From the NCBI GenBank assembly GCA_030150795.1, contig JASLFF010000535.1, forward strand, positions 1 to 9,472: a stretch of 9,472 bases of DNA, given 5' to 3'. The position numbers and the translations under genes were made by a program. Position 1 is the stretch's first letter, and every line of letters starts with the position of its first letter. Below are positions 1 through 6,168 of this stretch, one piece after another. Under the pieces are notes generated by a model that saw nothing but the letters and a program-made list of their open reading frames with translations, ran no database searches and was not told the DNA's origin. Source of the DNA: Terriglobales bacterium. Lineage in GTDB: Bacteria; Acidobacteriota; Terriglobia; Terriglobales; Gp1-AA117.

Positions 1-1
1 G

Positions 2-292
2 TTTGGATCTGGTTCCACTGACGAGTCGGTAATGGATTTCTCTGATAAGGGCAGGGTCGAGGGCACTATGAGCTCTGGATCCAACGGGCCGATCCATTTT
101 AGCGGGACCTGGGATTTTGAAAAACTCTCAGACCGACGTTTCGTTCTATGGCTGAACTTTACGTCATTACGCGATAACACAGAGAAATTAGATACCCATG
201 ATGACCCGCCTGAGCGGGAAAGATTTGAAGTGTTGGATCAAAATCACATTCGTGGTATCGATCACAACGACCTTGCCGAGCGACTTCCTTAA
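2..292 (+). CDS. Hypothetical protein, 3' end only
   Basis: The frame is open from the first bases of the window to a TAA at 290-292, giving about 96 C-terminal residues; the real start lies upstream of the window. The ATG at 32 is in frame but has no clear ribosome-binding site and is probably internal. The visible part alternates polar and aromatic residues typical of beta strands (for example FSGTWDFEKL and RRFVLWLNFTS) and ends in an acidic, basic-rich stretch. The GTW pattern followed by a strand and a late 'ERFEVLDQNHIRG' strand faintly recalls small lipocalin-like extracytoplasmic beta proteins, but this is a weak impression and no family is assigned. It is convergent with the di-haem cytochrome gene. 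Confidence 0.5.
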   Translation, partial: FGSGSTDESVMDFSDKGRVEGTMSSGSNGPIHFSGTWDFEKLSDRRFVLWLNFTSLRDNTEKLDTHDDPPERERFEVLDQNHIRGIDHNDLAERLP

Positions 293-405
293 CCGACAAT
301 GGATCGCATGCCATGCAGTGATTCCTGCAGATTCATGGCATTCAGATTGCGAGGAATTATGCGCAGCAAAAAAAGATCTATTAAAGGAAGATTTTACGGA
401 GACTG

Positions 406-437
406 CCCTGGGACCGCAGAGCTACACGGTCCCAGGG
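406..437. terminator. Strong 11-bp hairpin between convergent genes, possible bidirectional terminator
   Basis: Arms CCCTGGGACCG (406-416) and CGGTCCCAGGG (427-437) are perfectly complementary, with a 10-base loop. The hairpin sits 10 bp beyond the stop codon of the minus-strand di-haem cytochrome gene and about 115 bp beyond the stop of the plus-strand partial gene, so it is well placed to end transcription from both sides. Neither strand has a T-run directly after the stem; the nearest is an A-run at 368-374, which reads as T on the minus strand about 32 bases past the stem. It is therefore not a textbook intrinsic terminator and may instead protect the mRNA 3' end. Confidence 0.5.
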
Positions 438-447
438 GCAATTTGGC

Positions 448-2511
448 TTAGTGATTTCCCGGCGTTGGCAACTGCAACGTCAAAAGGAAATCGACTACTG
501 CTTGCTGTTGTTGCAAGGAAAGTTTTTCAAACGCATCAATCACCGGCGCCGCTTCACTTCCGCTTCCGATGGCTGAATCGCCATGAAGCAGAATTGCCTG
601 GCGCAGAGATGTTGCACGGCCGTCATGCAGCCACGGACCTGTATCAGCAACACCCCACAATGGACGCGTGAGAAATTCATTAGGAACGTTGATGATGTTC
701 GCTACGTCAGTACCCTGGGCGGGCAGCGGAGGCAACGGATCAGAGAGAAACTTGCCCATGTTGTGCCTTTTCAAGTCACTGAACAGAGGAACATCTACGG
801 TGTTGTCTGAATTTACCGGCAGGCGCGGCAACTGAAAATCTGTTACAGCCGAATCCGGAGGATTGAGCGGGATCATATAGTCCTGGCCCACTATTCCGGC
901 GTTGGCTTCTGCTGCCGGCGACACAGTCTTGTTTGCCGAAAATGGAGCTCTAAGCTTCTTCTGGAGAGTGCTTTCACCTTCAGGCGCCTGAACGGAGTTT
1001 TGCAACAGATTTTCTCCCTGCAGATTCTGCAGGTTGGCTTTGTAGCGGCGCACGATCGGAAGCTGTTGTGATGACGCCGTAGGCGTAATCAACGACCCAT
1101 GGTTTTTGGTTGAGATTATGGCTCTAATGTTTGTAGCTGAATAGGAAGATTCAGACGGGCACACGCTTTCATTCACCGGTACACCGTTTGGACAGGATGC
1201 CGCCGAGATTGGCCATGTTAAAGGATTGTCTGGGTTGATGATGGGCGCTTTTTCATCATTTGGATTGGTGGGCGCTTCAATCAACACAAACGGCGTGTAT
1301 AGCTTCATCGGTCCCATGTGGCAGTTGGCGCACATGTTCTGATAAAGGCCGGGCTGCTTACCAAAAAATATCTGCTCACCGAGTTTTGCGCTTTCTGAAG
1401 GAGGAGTCTGTACCGGCGGCCGCGTCATGCTGACAAATGACGCCATCGCCGTAACCTGCCCAATCGTGACTTCAGGGCCGGTTTTCTGGCTGCCCTTGCC
1501 ATCGCGGTCACAATCGCAGTAAGCGACTTTTTCAAAGGCTTGCATGCTGAAATGGAAATCCAGCGCGTCGCGCACAAAATGCCGCAAGCTGGAAGCAACA
1601 CCCTTCCATTGGAACGGACGCACAACCAGATCGCAGGAAACGCCTGCGAGCCCGGTAAGATCGTCAGTGAACCCGTTCTGGCCTCCAATGCTCAATGGGC
1701 TGTCAATTCCCGCTTTGCAAGCACAATTGGCGTCATTACCCGGCTTGCAACTTGGAGTATTTATGACCACTTTTGCTTTTGAGTTGGGAATGAACGTTGT
1801 GGTGAAAGTTCCAAAGTTTACGCCTTTTGCGCTGAGCGCCTGCTGGAAAGGCTTGCCAGGCTGTTTCTTTGCCGCAGCACGCGCCTGATCTCTCATAACA
1901 AAAAGATCAATGCTCATTTCTTCCGCCACTGCCTGCGTATATCCGCTGCCAAACACTGCCGGAGGATTGCGAATGAAAAGTGTTTGCGGGTTTGGATAAA
2001 GAGGATTGATGAACGCATTGCTGTTGCTTCCCGCGGAACCAGCCGTGCCAGGAGCCTTTCTCATTAATGCTCCCCGCGCATCTACGCTGGCACTGCCGAT
2101 CGAGTTATGGCATTCAAAGCAGCTTTGCGAATCCAATCCGTTTAGGCGCAGGTAAGGATAGTCAGGAACCCTATTATTGAAAACATGGCGTTGCGCCGCA
2201 CGCGGGCCGTTCACGCCTTCTCCGTAACCATCGCCCAATCCAGTTTTTGGATCGAAGGGAAGAAAGGGAGTGGTCCAAAAATCTCCGCCGGAGTTAAGAA
2301 CATCTTTGAGTTTATAGAAACAGCCAGGATCTGTTGCGACTGGACATCCGTTGAGCAACTTAGGTTGAACAATGTCAATTCCAGGCCTGAACACAGGGTT
2401 TTGCGCGGACATTGCAGTAAACGCGACAGTCAATACGCCGACAAACACAGTTGCAAGGGCAAACAGCCTAAGGCTCACAACTCGCTGCCTTTTAAAACGT
2501 GCAAGCATCAT
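448..2511 (-). CDS. Exported di-haem c-type cytochrome, peroxidase/di-haem oxidoreductase type
   Basis: A 687-residue protein. Residues 1-36 form a Sec-type signal peptide (basic FKRQR, hydrophobic LFALATVFVGVLTVAF, cleavage near AMSA-QN), so it should act in the periplasm or outside the cell. Two CxxCH haem sites are visible: CFECH at residues 131-135 (2107-2121) and CANCH at 394-398 (1318-1332). The C-terminal part (about 614-681: TRPLWGVADTGPWLHDGR, then an ILLHG motif and a final hydrophobic helix) is characteristic of di-haem peroxidase/oxidoreductase proteins (MauG/CcpA and DHOR-like). Eight further cysteines lie between the haem sites or near them, including a CDCD cluster at 332-335. 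Two adjacent ATGs occur: an AAGGAG at 2515-2520 is 3 bases from the first (2511) and 6 from the second (2508), so the second is the more likely start. The gene is divergent from the multicopper oxidase. The electron partner and substrate are unknown; peroxidase activity is not shown. Confidence 0.88.
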   Translation of the reverse strand: MMLARFKRQRVVSLRLFALATVFVGVLTVAFTAMSAQNPVFRPGIDIVQPKLLNGCPVATDPGCFYKLKDVLNSGGDFWTTPFLPFDPKTGLGDGYGEGVNGPRAAQRHVFNNRVPDYPYLRLNGLDSQSCFECHNSIGSASVDARGALMRKAPGTAGSAGSNSNAFINPLYPNPQTLFIRNPPAVFGSGYTQAVAEEMSIDLFVMRDQARAAAKKQPGKPFQQALSAKGVNFGTFTTTFIPNSKAKVVINTPSCKPGNDANCACKAGIDSPLSIGGQNGFTDDLTGLAGVSCDLVVRPFQWKGVASSLRHFVRDALDFHFSMQAFEKVAYCDCDRDGKGSQKTGPEVTIGQVTAMASFVSMTRPPVQTPPSESAKLGEQIFFGKQPGLYQNMCANCHMGPMKLYTPFVLIEAPTNPNDEKAPIINPDNPLTWPISAASCPNGVPVNESVCPSESSYSATNIRAIISTKNHGSLITPTASSQQLPIVRRYKANLQNLQGENLLQNSVQAPEGESTLQKKLRAPFSANKTVSPAAEANAGIVGQDYMIPLNPPDSAVTDFQLPRLPVNSDNTVDVPLFSDLKRHNMGKFLSDPLPPLPAQGTDVANIINVPNEFLTRPLWGVADTGPWLHDGRATSLRQAILLHGDSAIGSGSEAAPVIDAFEKLSLQQQQAVVDFLLTLQLPTPGNH

Positions 2512-2514
2512 GGT

Positions 2515-2520
2515 CTCCTT
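2515..2520 (-). promoter_or_regulatory. Ribosome-binding site of the di-haem cytochrome gene
   Basis: AAGGAG on the minus strand. Its distance favours the second of two tandem ATG codons (2506-2508, 6-base spacer) over the first (2509-2511, 3-base spacer); the choice changes the protein by one residue. Confidence 0.75.
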
Positions 2521-2547
2521 TAAGGACCGCTCTGTTGATGAACCTGC

Positions 2548-2561
2548 TTTCAGGCCTGAAA
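2548..2561. promoter_or_regulatory. 14-bp perfect palindrome upstream of the di-haem cytochrome gene, candidate operator
   Basis: TTTCAGGCCTGAAA is identical to its own reverse complement. It ends 37 bp upstream of the first start codon of the minus-strand cytochrome gene, within promoter or leader distance. A second GCCTGAA follows at 2566-2572. The size and symmetry fit a site for a dimeric repressor or activator, but no regulator gene is visible in the window to match it with. Confidence 0.35.
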
Positions 2562-2671
2562 AGGAGCCTGAATACAGGATGCCATTGTGGAATTTTGTGA
2601 TTAAGGGGAAAGCTGTGAAGAATCCTACTCTGATTCGCCGCTTGTAAACAGCACTGAAGAAAAAATTCTGC

Positions 2672-2699
2672 CTTATAAAAAATATAAGAAACTTCTTAT
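2672..2699. promoter_or_regulatory. Overlapping AT-rich inverted repeats
   Basis: Two inverted repeats share a central half-site: CTTATA-N5-TATAAG (2672-2688) and ATAAGAA-AC-TTCTTAT (2684-2699). The element CTTAT/ATAAG therefore occurs three times in alternating orientation within 28 bp. It lies about 165 bp upstream of the cytochrome start on the minus strand, where an operator could lie. Read on the minus strand, the second repeat is followed by a T-run, so a weak terminator for the doubtful ORF at 2673-3050 is an alternative, although the stem is AT-rich and its loop short. Confidence 0.35.
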
Positions 2700-3050
2700 C
2701 GAGCCATGATTGGGTATGGTCAATGGTGGGGCTTGAGAATCAGTAGTGCAACGTCGGCTGTGTCTACCCAAAACCTGTGCTTCAATTGCACAAGCGTCGC
2801 CGATTCCGACAACTTCGCTCACATAATCCGCCGAATGGTCGTTCTTCCAGAATAATGAATGATAAAGGACGTTATCATTCGCAAACACTTGGTCGAGGGG
2901 GGCGCAATTGTCCAGAAACGGGCTTGTGGCAAGTTGTGCGCAATCCGGAATAATCTCATCCGGAAACAGCGCCGGCAAATTCAAAACTGTAGGCGATTTT
3001 GTAGCTGCAAGAGACGATTCAATTCCGTTTTGACCGTCATCCGCTCGCAA
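2673..3050 (-). CDS. Doubtful hypothetical ORF or gene remnant
   Basis: A 125-codon frame with a TTG as its only possible start near the 5' end; it contains no internal methionine, and no good ribosome-binding site precedes it. The same frame stays open upstream to about 3107. The amino-acid composition of the middle part (for example LPALFPDEIIPDCAQLATSP) looks protein-like rather than like an antisense shadow, with a balanced mix of acidic and hydrophobic residues. I do not recognise a family. It may be a small gene with an unusual start, the surviving end of a decayed gene, or chance. The opposite-strand ORF at 2859-3056 is rich in Arg, Lys and Cys and is a weaker candidate. Confidence 0.22.
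   Translation of the reverse strand: MRADDGQNGIESSLAATKSPTVLNLPALFPDEIIPDCAQLATSPFLDNCAPLDQVFANDNVLYHSLFWKNDHSADYVSEVVGIGDACAIEAQVLGRHSRRCTTDSQAPPLTIPNHGSIRSFLYFL
2857..2880. promoter_or_regulatory. 9-6-9 perfect inverted repeat, candidate regulator site
   Basis: GAATGATAA (2857-2865) and TTATCATTC (2872-2880) are perfect inverted copies around a 6-base spacer. The whole element spans 24 bp and about two helical turns, a geometry common to binding sites of dimeric helix-turn-helix regulators. It lies in the gap between the two divergent redox genes, about 350 bp from the cytochrome start and 820 bp from the oxidase start. Those distances are large for a simple operator. Confidence 0.3.
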
Positions 3051-3688
3051 TCCTGAAGCCGACTTCCGGGCGTCTCGGCTACCCGCTTTTTTTACATGCT
3101 GCTCCTAAGGGCAGAGAAGGATACGTAATGCGCTGCGATGGTTTTCGAGAGGCGACCATCCGTTGCCATCTTTGACACCTTTGGCCGATTCTGCCGCTTG
3201 AAGTTGGATCAGACAACATCGTTGACCAAAGGGCCCGTACTTTTTTGCCTGGAGTCTACGTGCCGGGCCGATTCCTTTGGCGAATTTGTTAGAAATCTTT
3301 AATAAATATATTGACGCCACGGAGGCGAAAGCAGTACCATTCGCAGCCATTGAAGTTGGTACCAGGGATAAAGAGAAGGGTTTCCGGTTTCACTATGCGG
3401 ACGTTGCAAACTCAACGGTCCGTCGACTTTACTGCACGTAGCAACTTCCGGAGCCGAAGCATGTCGAAAAAATGCAGTCACACTCGCCTGGTGCCTCTGC
3501 TGTTTCATGCTAGCCTCGACCCCCATGTTCGTGCGTGCCTCACTTGTCCTCCGCTCTAGATCGGTTTTGCTGGGCAACTGAACTCTTAACGCTGGATCTT
3601 TCACTCAAAAAACCAAAGCACGCTATCGCCGGCGTACGACTTGCTCTTGCCGGCCGACGCCCGGACGGCACCATCAAACTCACTGACC

Positions 3689-3694
3689 AAGGAG
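3689..3694 (+). promoter_or_regulatory. Ribosome-binding site that sets the multicopper oxidase start
   Basis: AAGGAG is placed 6 bases before the ATG at 3701. The frame is open 20 codons further to a TTG at 3641, but no comparable site precedes that codon, so the start at 3701 is chosen. Confidence 0.85.
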
Positions 3695-3700
3695 AACAGT

Positions 3701-6013
3701 ATGGGTCGCAGAGATGATAAAGAAGGTTTTTGGTTATCAGAAAACTCAGATCGAAAACGCCTCAGAGATGCTGAGAACGCTCGCAGGAACCGCGAAGAAA
3801 TCACTAGAGCCGTTTCCCACGGCAAGGTCTCGCGGCGTGATCTGGTCAAATGGGGCCTGCTCACCAGCGCGGGACTCATGGCGCCGATCGGCGGACTGAA
3901 TCCGTTTGTACGATCAATGAACGCGCAAACAAGCAGCTTCAGCCGGGGTAGCGGCAGTTGCAGCCAGATCCCCACCGGACTGAATCCCAGCCCGCTTTTC
4001 GGCCAGTCACCCTTTACGCAGCCAATGCCGCGGTTTGACGTGCTCGCACGTAATGCGGTTTCCACTTTGAATCCCGCGCCGACTGCGCAGGCCAACACAA
4101 CCCAGCAGCCGGTTGATCCCAAGCTGGTGGGCGGACAAACCGGCCTGACCGGACCGATTGAAGGCCGTCCTCCGGGAGCGAATTGGGCGCACCAAAAATT
4201 TGCCCAGTTCCCGCCTGCGGTGGCGGCGGAGATCACCACGAAAGAGGTAACTACCAATTCCACCTACAATCCGGGGGTCACCTCGGACCTCAACTCCGGC
4301 ATCAATCCGGCCACGCCCATTCCGCCGAAGTTTCATCCGAACTTCCCAGCACAAAACGCGAACCGCGTATGGACCTTCAACGGCACTTTCCCTCCCAAGC
4401 TGCTGCAAGTTCGTTACGGTGAGCCGGTCCTGATGCGTCACCACAATGCTTTGACCACGGACATTACCAACAACGGCGGCTTTGGACGATTTACGCTGAC
4501 CACCCACGAGCATAACGCCCACCATGGCGCCGAGAACGACGGTTTCACGGGCGCGTACTTCTGGCCGAACCAGTTCTACGACTATCACTATCCGTGGGTG
4601 CTGGCCGGATTCACCAGCATCAATACCACCGCCACCGACGCGCGGGCCGGCGCTCCCAACGATGCAGGTGGGATCACCAAAGTTCCCGGCGACTGGCATG
4701 AGACCATGAGCACGCACTGGTTCCACGATCACATGTTCACCTTCACTGACCAGAACGTGTACAAGTGCAACGCTGGAATGAATAACATCTACAGCTCGCT
4801 GGATCGCGGAGACGAGTCAGTGAATGACGGGGTAAATCTGAGGATGCCCAGCGGTTACTCGGAAACTCTTCATCCTGGCTGGGGCAACCTGGATTATGAC
4901 GTCAACCTGATGCTGGCGGATAAAGCCTGGGACGCCAACGGCCAGCTCACCATGGACAACATAGCTTTCGATGGTTTCCTGGGCGATCAGATGACTGTGA
5001 ACTTCGCCTGGAAGCCCTTCTTCAATGTGTATGCGCGCCGGTACCGCTTCCGCATCCTGAACGCCAGCGTTTCGCGCTTTTTCGCTCTTGCCTTGAGCGA
5101 CAGCTCGAACATGGTCCAGATCGCGAACGATGGAAACCTGCTGCCCCTGACCGTGAACCTTACCCAGACCGACCAGCTTGGCATTGCCGAGCGCTATGAC
5201 ATCGTGATTGATTTCTCGCGCTACACGGCGGGCAAAACCGTGGATCTGGTGAACCTGCAACAGATGTCGAGCGGTAAATTACCTGGGCCGGTTCTTACAG
5301 TATCCCAGGCCACCGGCGGCACCTCTTGCGATCCCTGCGTTGGGTCGTTCCTGCGCTTCAAGGTCCTGGGTCCGCCACCGAAACCAGACCTAAGCGTTGA
5401 TCCTTCGGGCGCTGGCAAGGGCATCGTGTTGATTCCCAATCCGACCCTGCCCACGGTTGCCCGGCAGCGCACGTTTACCTTTGACGACCGTGCCAGCCAG
5501 GACCAAAACGATCCCGTCACCACTTACTTAGGCAATGGCCAGGGCAGGGGCTCCTGGGGTATTGCCACCAACAACAACAGCGGCAGCCGCTCCTTCAGTC
5601 GCGGAAGCGCGTTGCAGGCGGACTTCGGCCGCATTTCATCGCAGCCGGGATTCGCCACCTGCGAAGAATGGACCTTGCAAGGCGGGTTTGGCTGGGACCA
5701 TCCCATCCACATCCATTTTGAAGAGGGCCAGATCATCTCTCGCAACGGCAGTCCGCCGTCGCCGGCGGAGAGCGGCCGCAAGGATGTCTATCGCCTGCGA
5801 CCCAACGGCACTGTGGTAATCAGAATGCAGTTCCGCGATTGGGGCGGCATGTTCATGGAGCACTGCCACAACACCATGCATGAAGACAATGCCATGCTGT
5901 TGCGGTGGGACCTGGATAGTGGAAGCCCGTTCCTGAGCCCGCTGCCCACACCCATTTCAAAACCGACTGGCGTAACCTTCCAGAACCCGGATGAGATCTT
6001 GCCCGGCGCGTAA
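3701..6013 (+). CDS. Tat-exported multicopper oxidase
   Basis: A 770-residue laccase-like copper oxidase that would couple one-electron oxidation of a substrate to reduction of O2 to water. SRRDLVK at residues 44-50, followed by a hydrophobic stretch to about residue 65, is a twin-arginine signal, implying export of a folded, copper-loaded enzyme. Copper motifs appear in order: HEHN (269-272) within a stretch ending AHHGAENDG; HWFHDH (339-344); HPIHIH (667-672); and HCHNTMHEDNAM (721-732), with T1 ligands C722, H727 and probable axial M732. An axial Met suggests a medium-potential, CotA-like T1 site. RYRFRILNASVSRF (447-460) is a typical domain-2 segment. It exceeds the roughly 500 residues of CotA through a long N-terminal part and a Ser/Asn/Gly-rich stretch around 610-640. 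No Met-rich copper-sensing loop is visible. It precedes the SCO-cytochrome gene on the same strand. The substrate is unknown; Mn(II), Fe(II) or phenolics are possible. Confidence 0.93.
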   Translation: MGRRDDKEGFWLSENSDRKRLRDAENARRNREEITRAVSHGKVSRRDLVKWGLLTSAGLMAPIGGLNPFVRSMNAQTSSFSRGSGSCSQIPTGLNPSPLFGQSPFTQPMPRFDVLARNAVSTLNPAPTAQANTTQQPVDPKLVGGQTGLTGPIEGRPPGANWAHQKFAQFPPAVAAEITTKEVTTNSTYNPGVTSDLNSGINPATPIPPKFHPNFPAQNANRVWTFNGTFPPKLLQVRYGEPVLMRHHNALTTDITNNGGFGRFTLTTHEHNAHHGAENDGFTGAYFWPNQFYDYHYPWVLAGFTSINTTATDARAGAPNDAGGITKVPGDWHETMSTHWFHDHMFTFTDQNVYKCNAGMNNIYSSLDRGDESVNDGVNLRMPSGYSETLHPGWGNLDYDVNLMLADKAWDANGQLTMDNIAFDGFLGDQMTVNFAWKPFFNVYARRYRFRILNASVSRFFALALSDSSNMVQIANDGNLLPLTVNLTQTDQLGIAERYDIVIDFSRYTAGKTVDLVNLQQMSSGKLPGPVLTVSQATGGTSCDPCVGSFLRFKVLGPPPKPDLSVDPSGAGKGIVLIPNPTLPTVARQRTFTFDDRASQDQNDPVTTYLGNGQGRGSWGIATNNNSGSRSFSRGSALQADFGRISSQPGFATCEEWTLQGGFGWDHPIHIHFEEGQIISRNGSPPSPAESGRKDVYRLRPNGTVVIRMQFRDWGGMFMEHCHNTMHEDNAMLLRWDLDSGSPFLSPLPTPISKPTGVTFQNPDEILPGA

Positions 6014-6019
6014 TTTAAC

Positions 6020-6050
6020 TCCGGGCGTTATCCGCAGGAGAGCGCCCGGA
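6020..6050 (+). terminator. GC-rich hairpin after the multicopper oxidase gene
   Basis: TCCGGGCG (6020-6027) pairs with CGCCCGGA (6043-6050), extendable by a G-U and a T-A pair to 10 bp around an 11-base loop. It begins 7 bp after the stop codon. No T-run follows, so it is an attenuating or mRNA-stabilising stem rather than a clear terminator. Partial read-through into the SCO-cytochrome gene is compatible with this. Confidence 0.4.
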
Positions 6051-6125
6051 CCAAACCCAAAGCATTTGCACTAAAAATCGGCGGGGCGTTTGCCGCAACA
6101 GGTTCGGCCCCCAGCATTTTGATCA

Positions 6126-6153
6126 CGTTTGTTGAGGATCGTTTGTTGAAGAC
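6126..6153 (+). repeat. Two tandem 14-bp repeats just upstream of the SCO-cytochrome gene
   Basis: The unit CGTTTGTTGAGGAT is followed directly by CGTTTGTTGAAGAC; 12 of 14 positions match and the first 10 are identical. The pair ends 3 bp before the ribosome-binding site of the next gene. It may be a binding site for a regulator acting on two direct repeats, or a simple local duplication. Confidence 0.5.
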
Positions 6154-6156
6154 CCC

Positions 6157-6162
6157 AGGGAG
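6157..6162 (+). promoter_or_regulatory. Ribosome-binding site of the SCO-cytochrome gene
   Basis: AGGGAG with a 6-base spacer to the ATG at 6169 supports that start, which also places a complete signal peptide at the N terminus. Confidence 0.75.
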
Positions 6163-6168
6163 TGCATT

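Larger units (their letters stand above)
2512..3700. other. 1.2-kb divergent intergenic region
   Basis: This is the gap between the start codons of the di-haem cytochrome and the multicopper oxidase, so it must hold both promoters. I see no convincing gene in it: the ORFs on both strands lack good ribosome-binding sites and recognisable motifs, and one is listed separately as doubtful. It does hold several dyads: a 14-bp palindrome (2548-2561), overlapping AT-rich inverted repeats (2672-2699), a 9-6-9 inverted repeat (2857-2880), and GC-rich repeats in the oxidase leader (GCCGGC at 3628-3633 and 3649-3654). A weak sigma70-like pair, TTGGCG at 3277-3282 and TAATAA at 3300-3305 with 17-bp spacing, faces the oxidase, but the match is poor and it lies 400 bp from the start. 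Its length is unusual for a simple divergent promoter, so decayed genes are possible. Confidence 0.5.

Noticed and set aside
359..451. Small plus-strand ORF of 30 codons with GAGG about 5 bases before its ATG
   Set aside because: It runs through the 11-bp hairpin and over the cytochrome stop codon; the composition is not convincing.
198..671. 157-codon plus-strand ORF
   Set aside because: It crosses the end of the partial gene, the hairpin and the 3' end of the cytochrome gene on the other strand, and has no recognisable motif.
2859..3056. 65-codon plus-strand ORF rich in Arg, Lys and Cys, followed by a 5-bp stem and a T-run
   Set aside because: No ribosome-binding site, and it overlaps a more protein-like frame on the minus strand; the stem is too short and too far from the T-run to be a good terminator.
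3105..3604. Minus- and plus-strand ORFs of 80-100 codons in the oxidase leader region
   Set aside because: They overlap one another in different frames, lack ribosome-binding sites and show no family signature.
3641..3700. Upstream TTG start for the multicopper oxidase
   Set aside because: The AAGGAG at 3689-3694 is optimally spaced for the ATG at 3701, and no comparable site precedes the TTG.
4007..4732. 241-codon minus-strand ORF
   Set aside because: Antisense shadow of the multicopper oxidase, rich in Gly, Arg and Val as expected for a reversed GC-rich gene.
5327..5338. CDPC (residues 543-546) of the multicopper oxidase as a haem or metal motif
   Set aside because: No His follows, so it is not a haem c site; a disulfide is the simpler reading.
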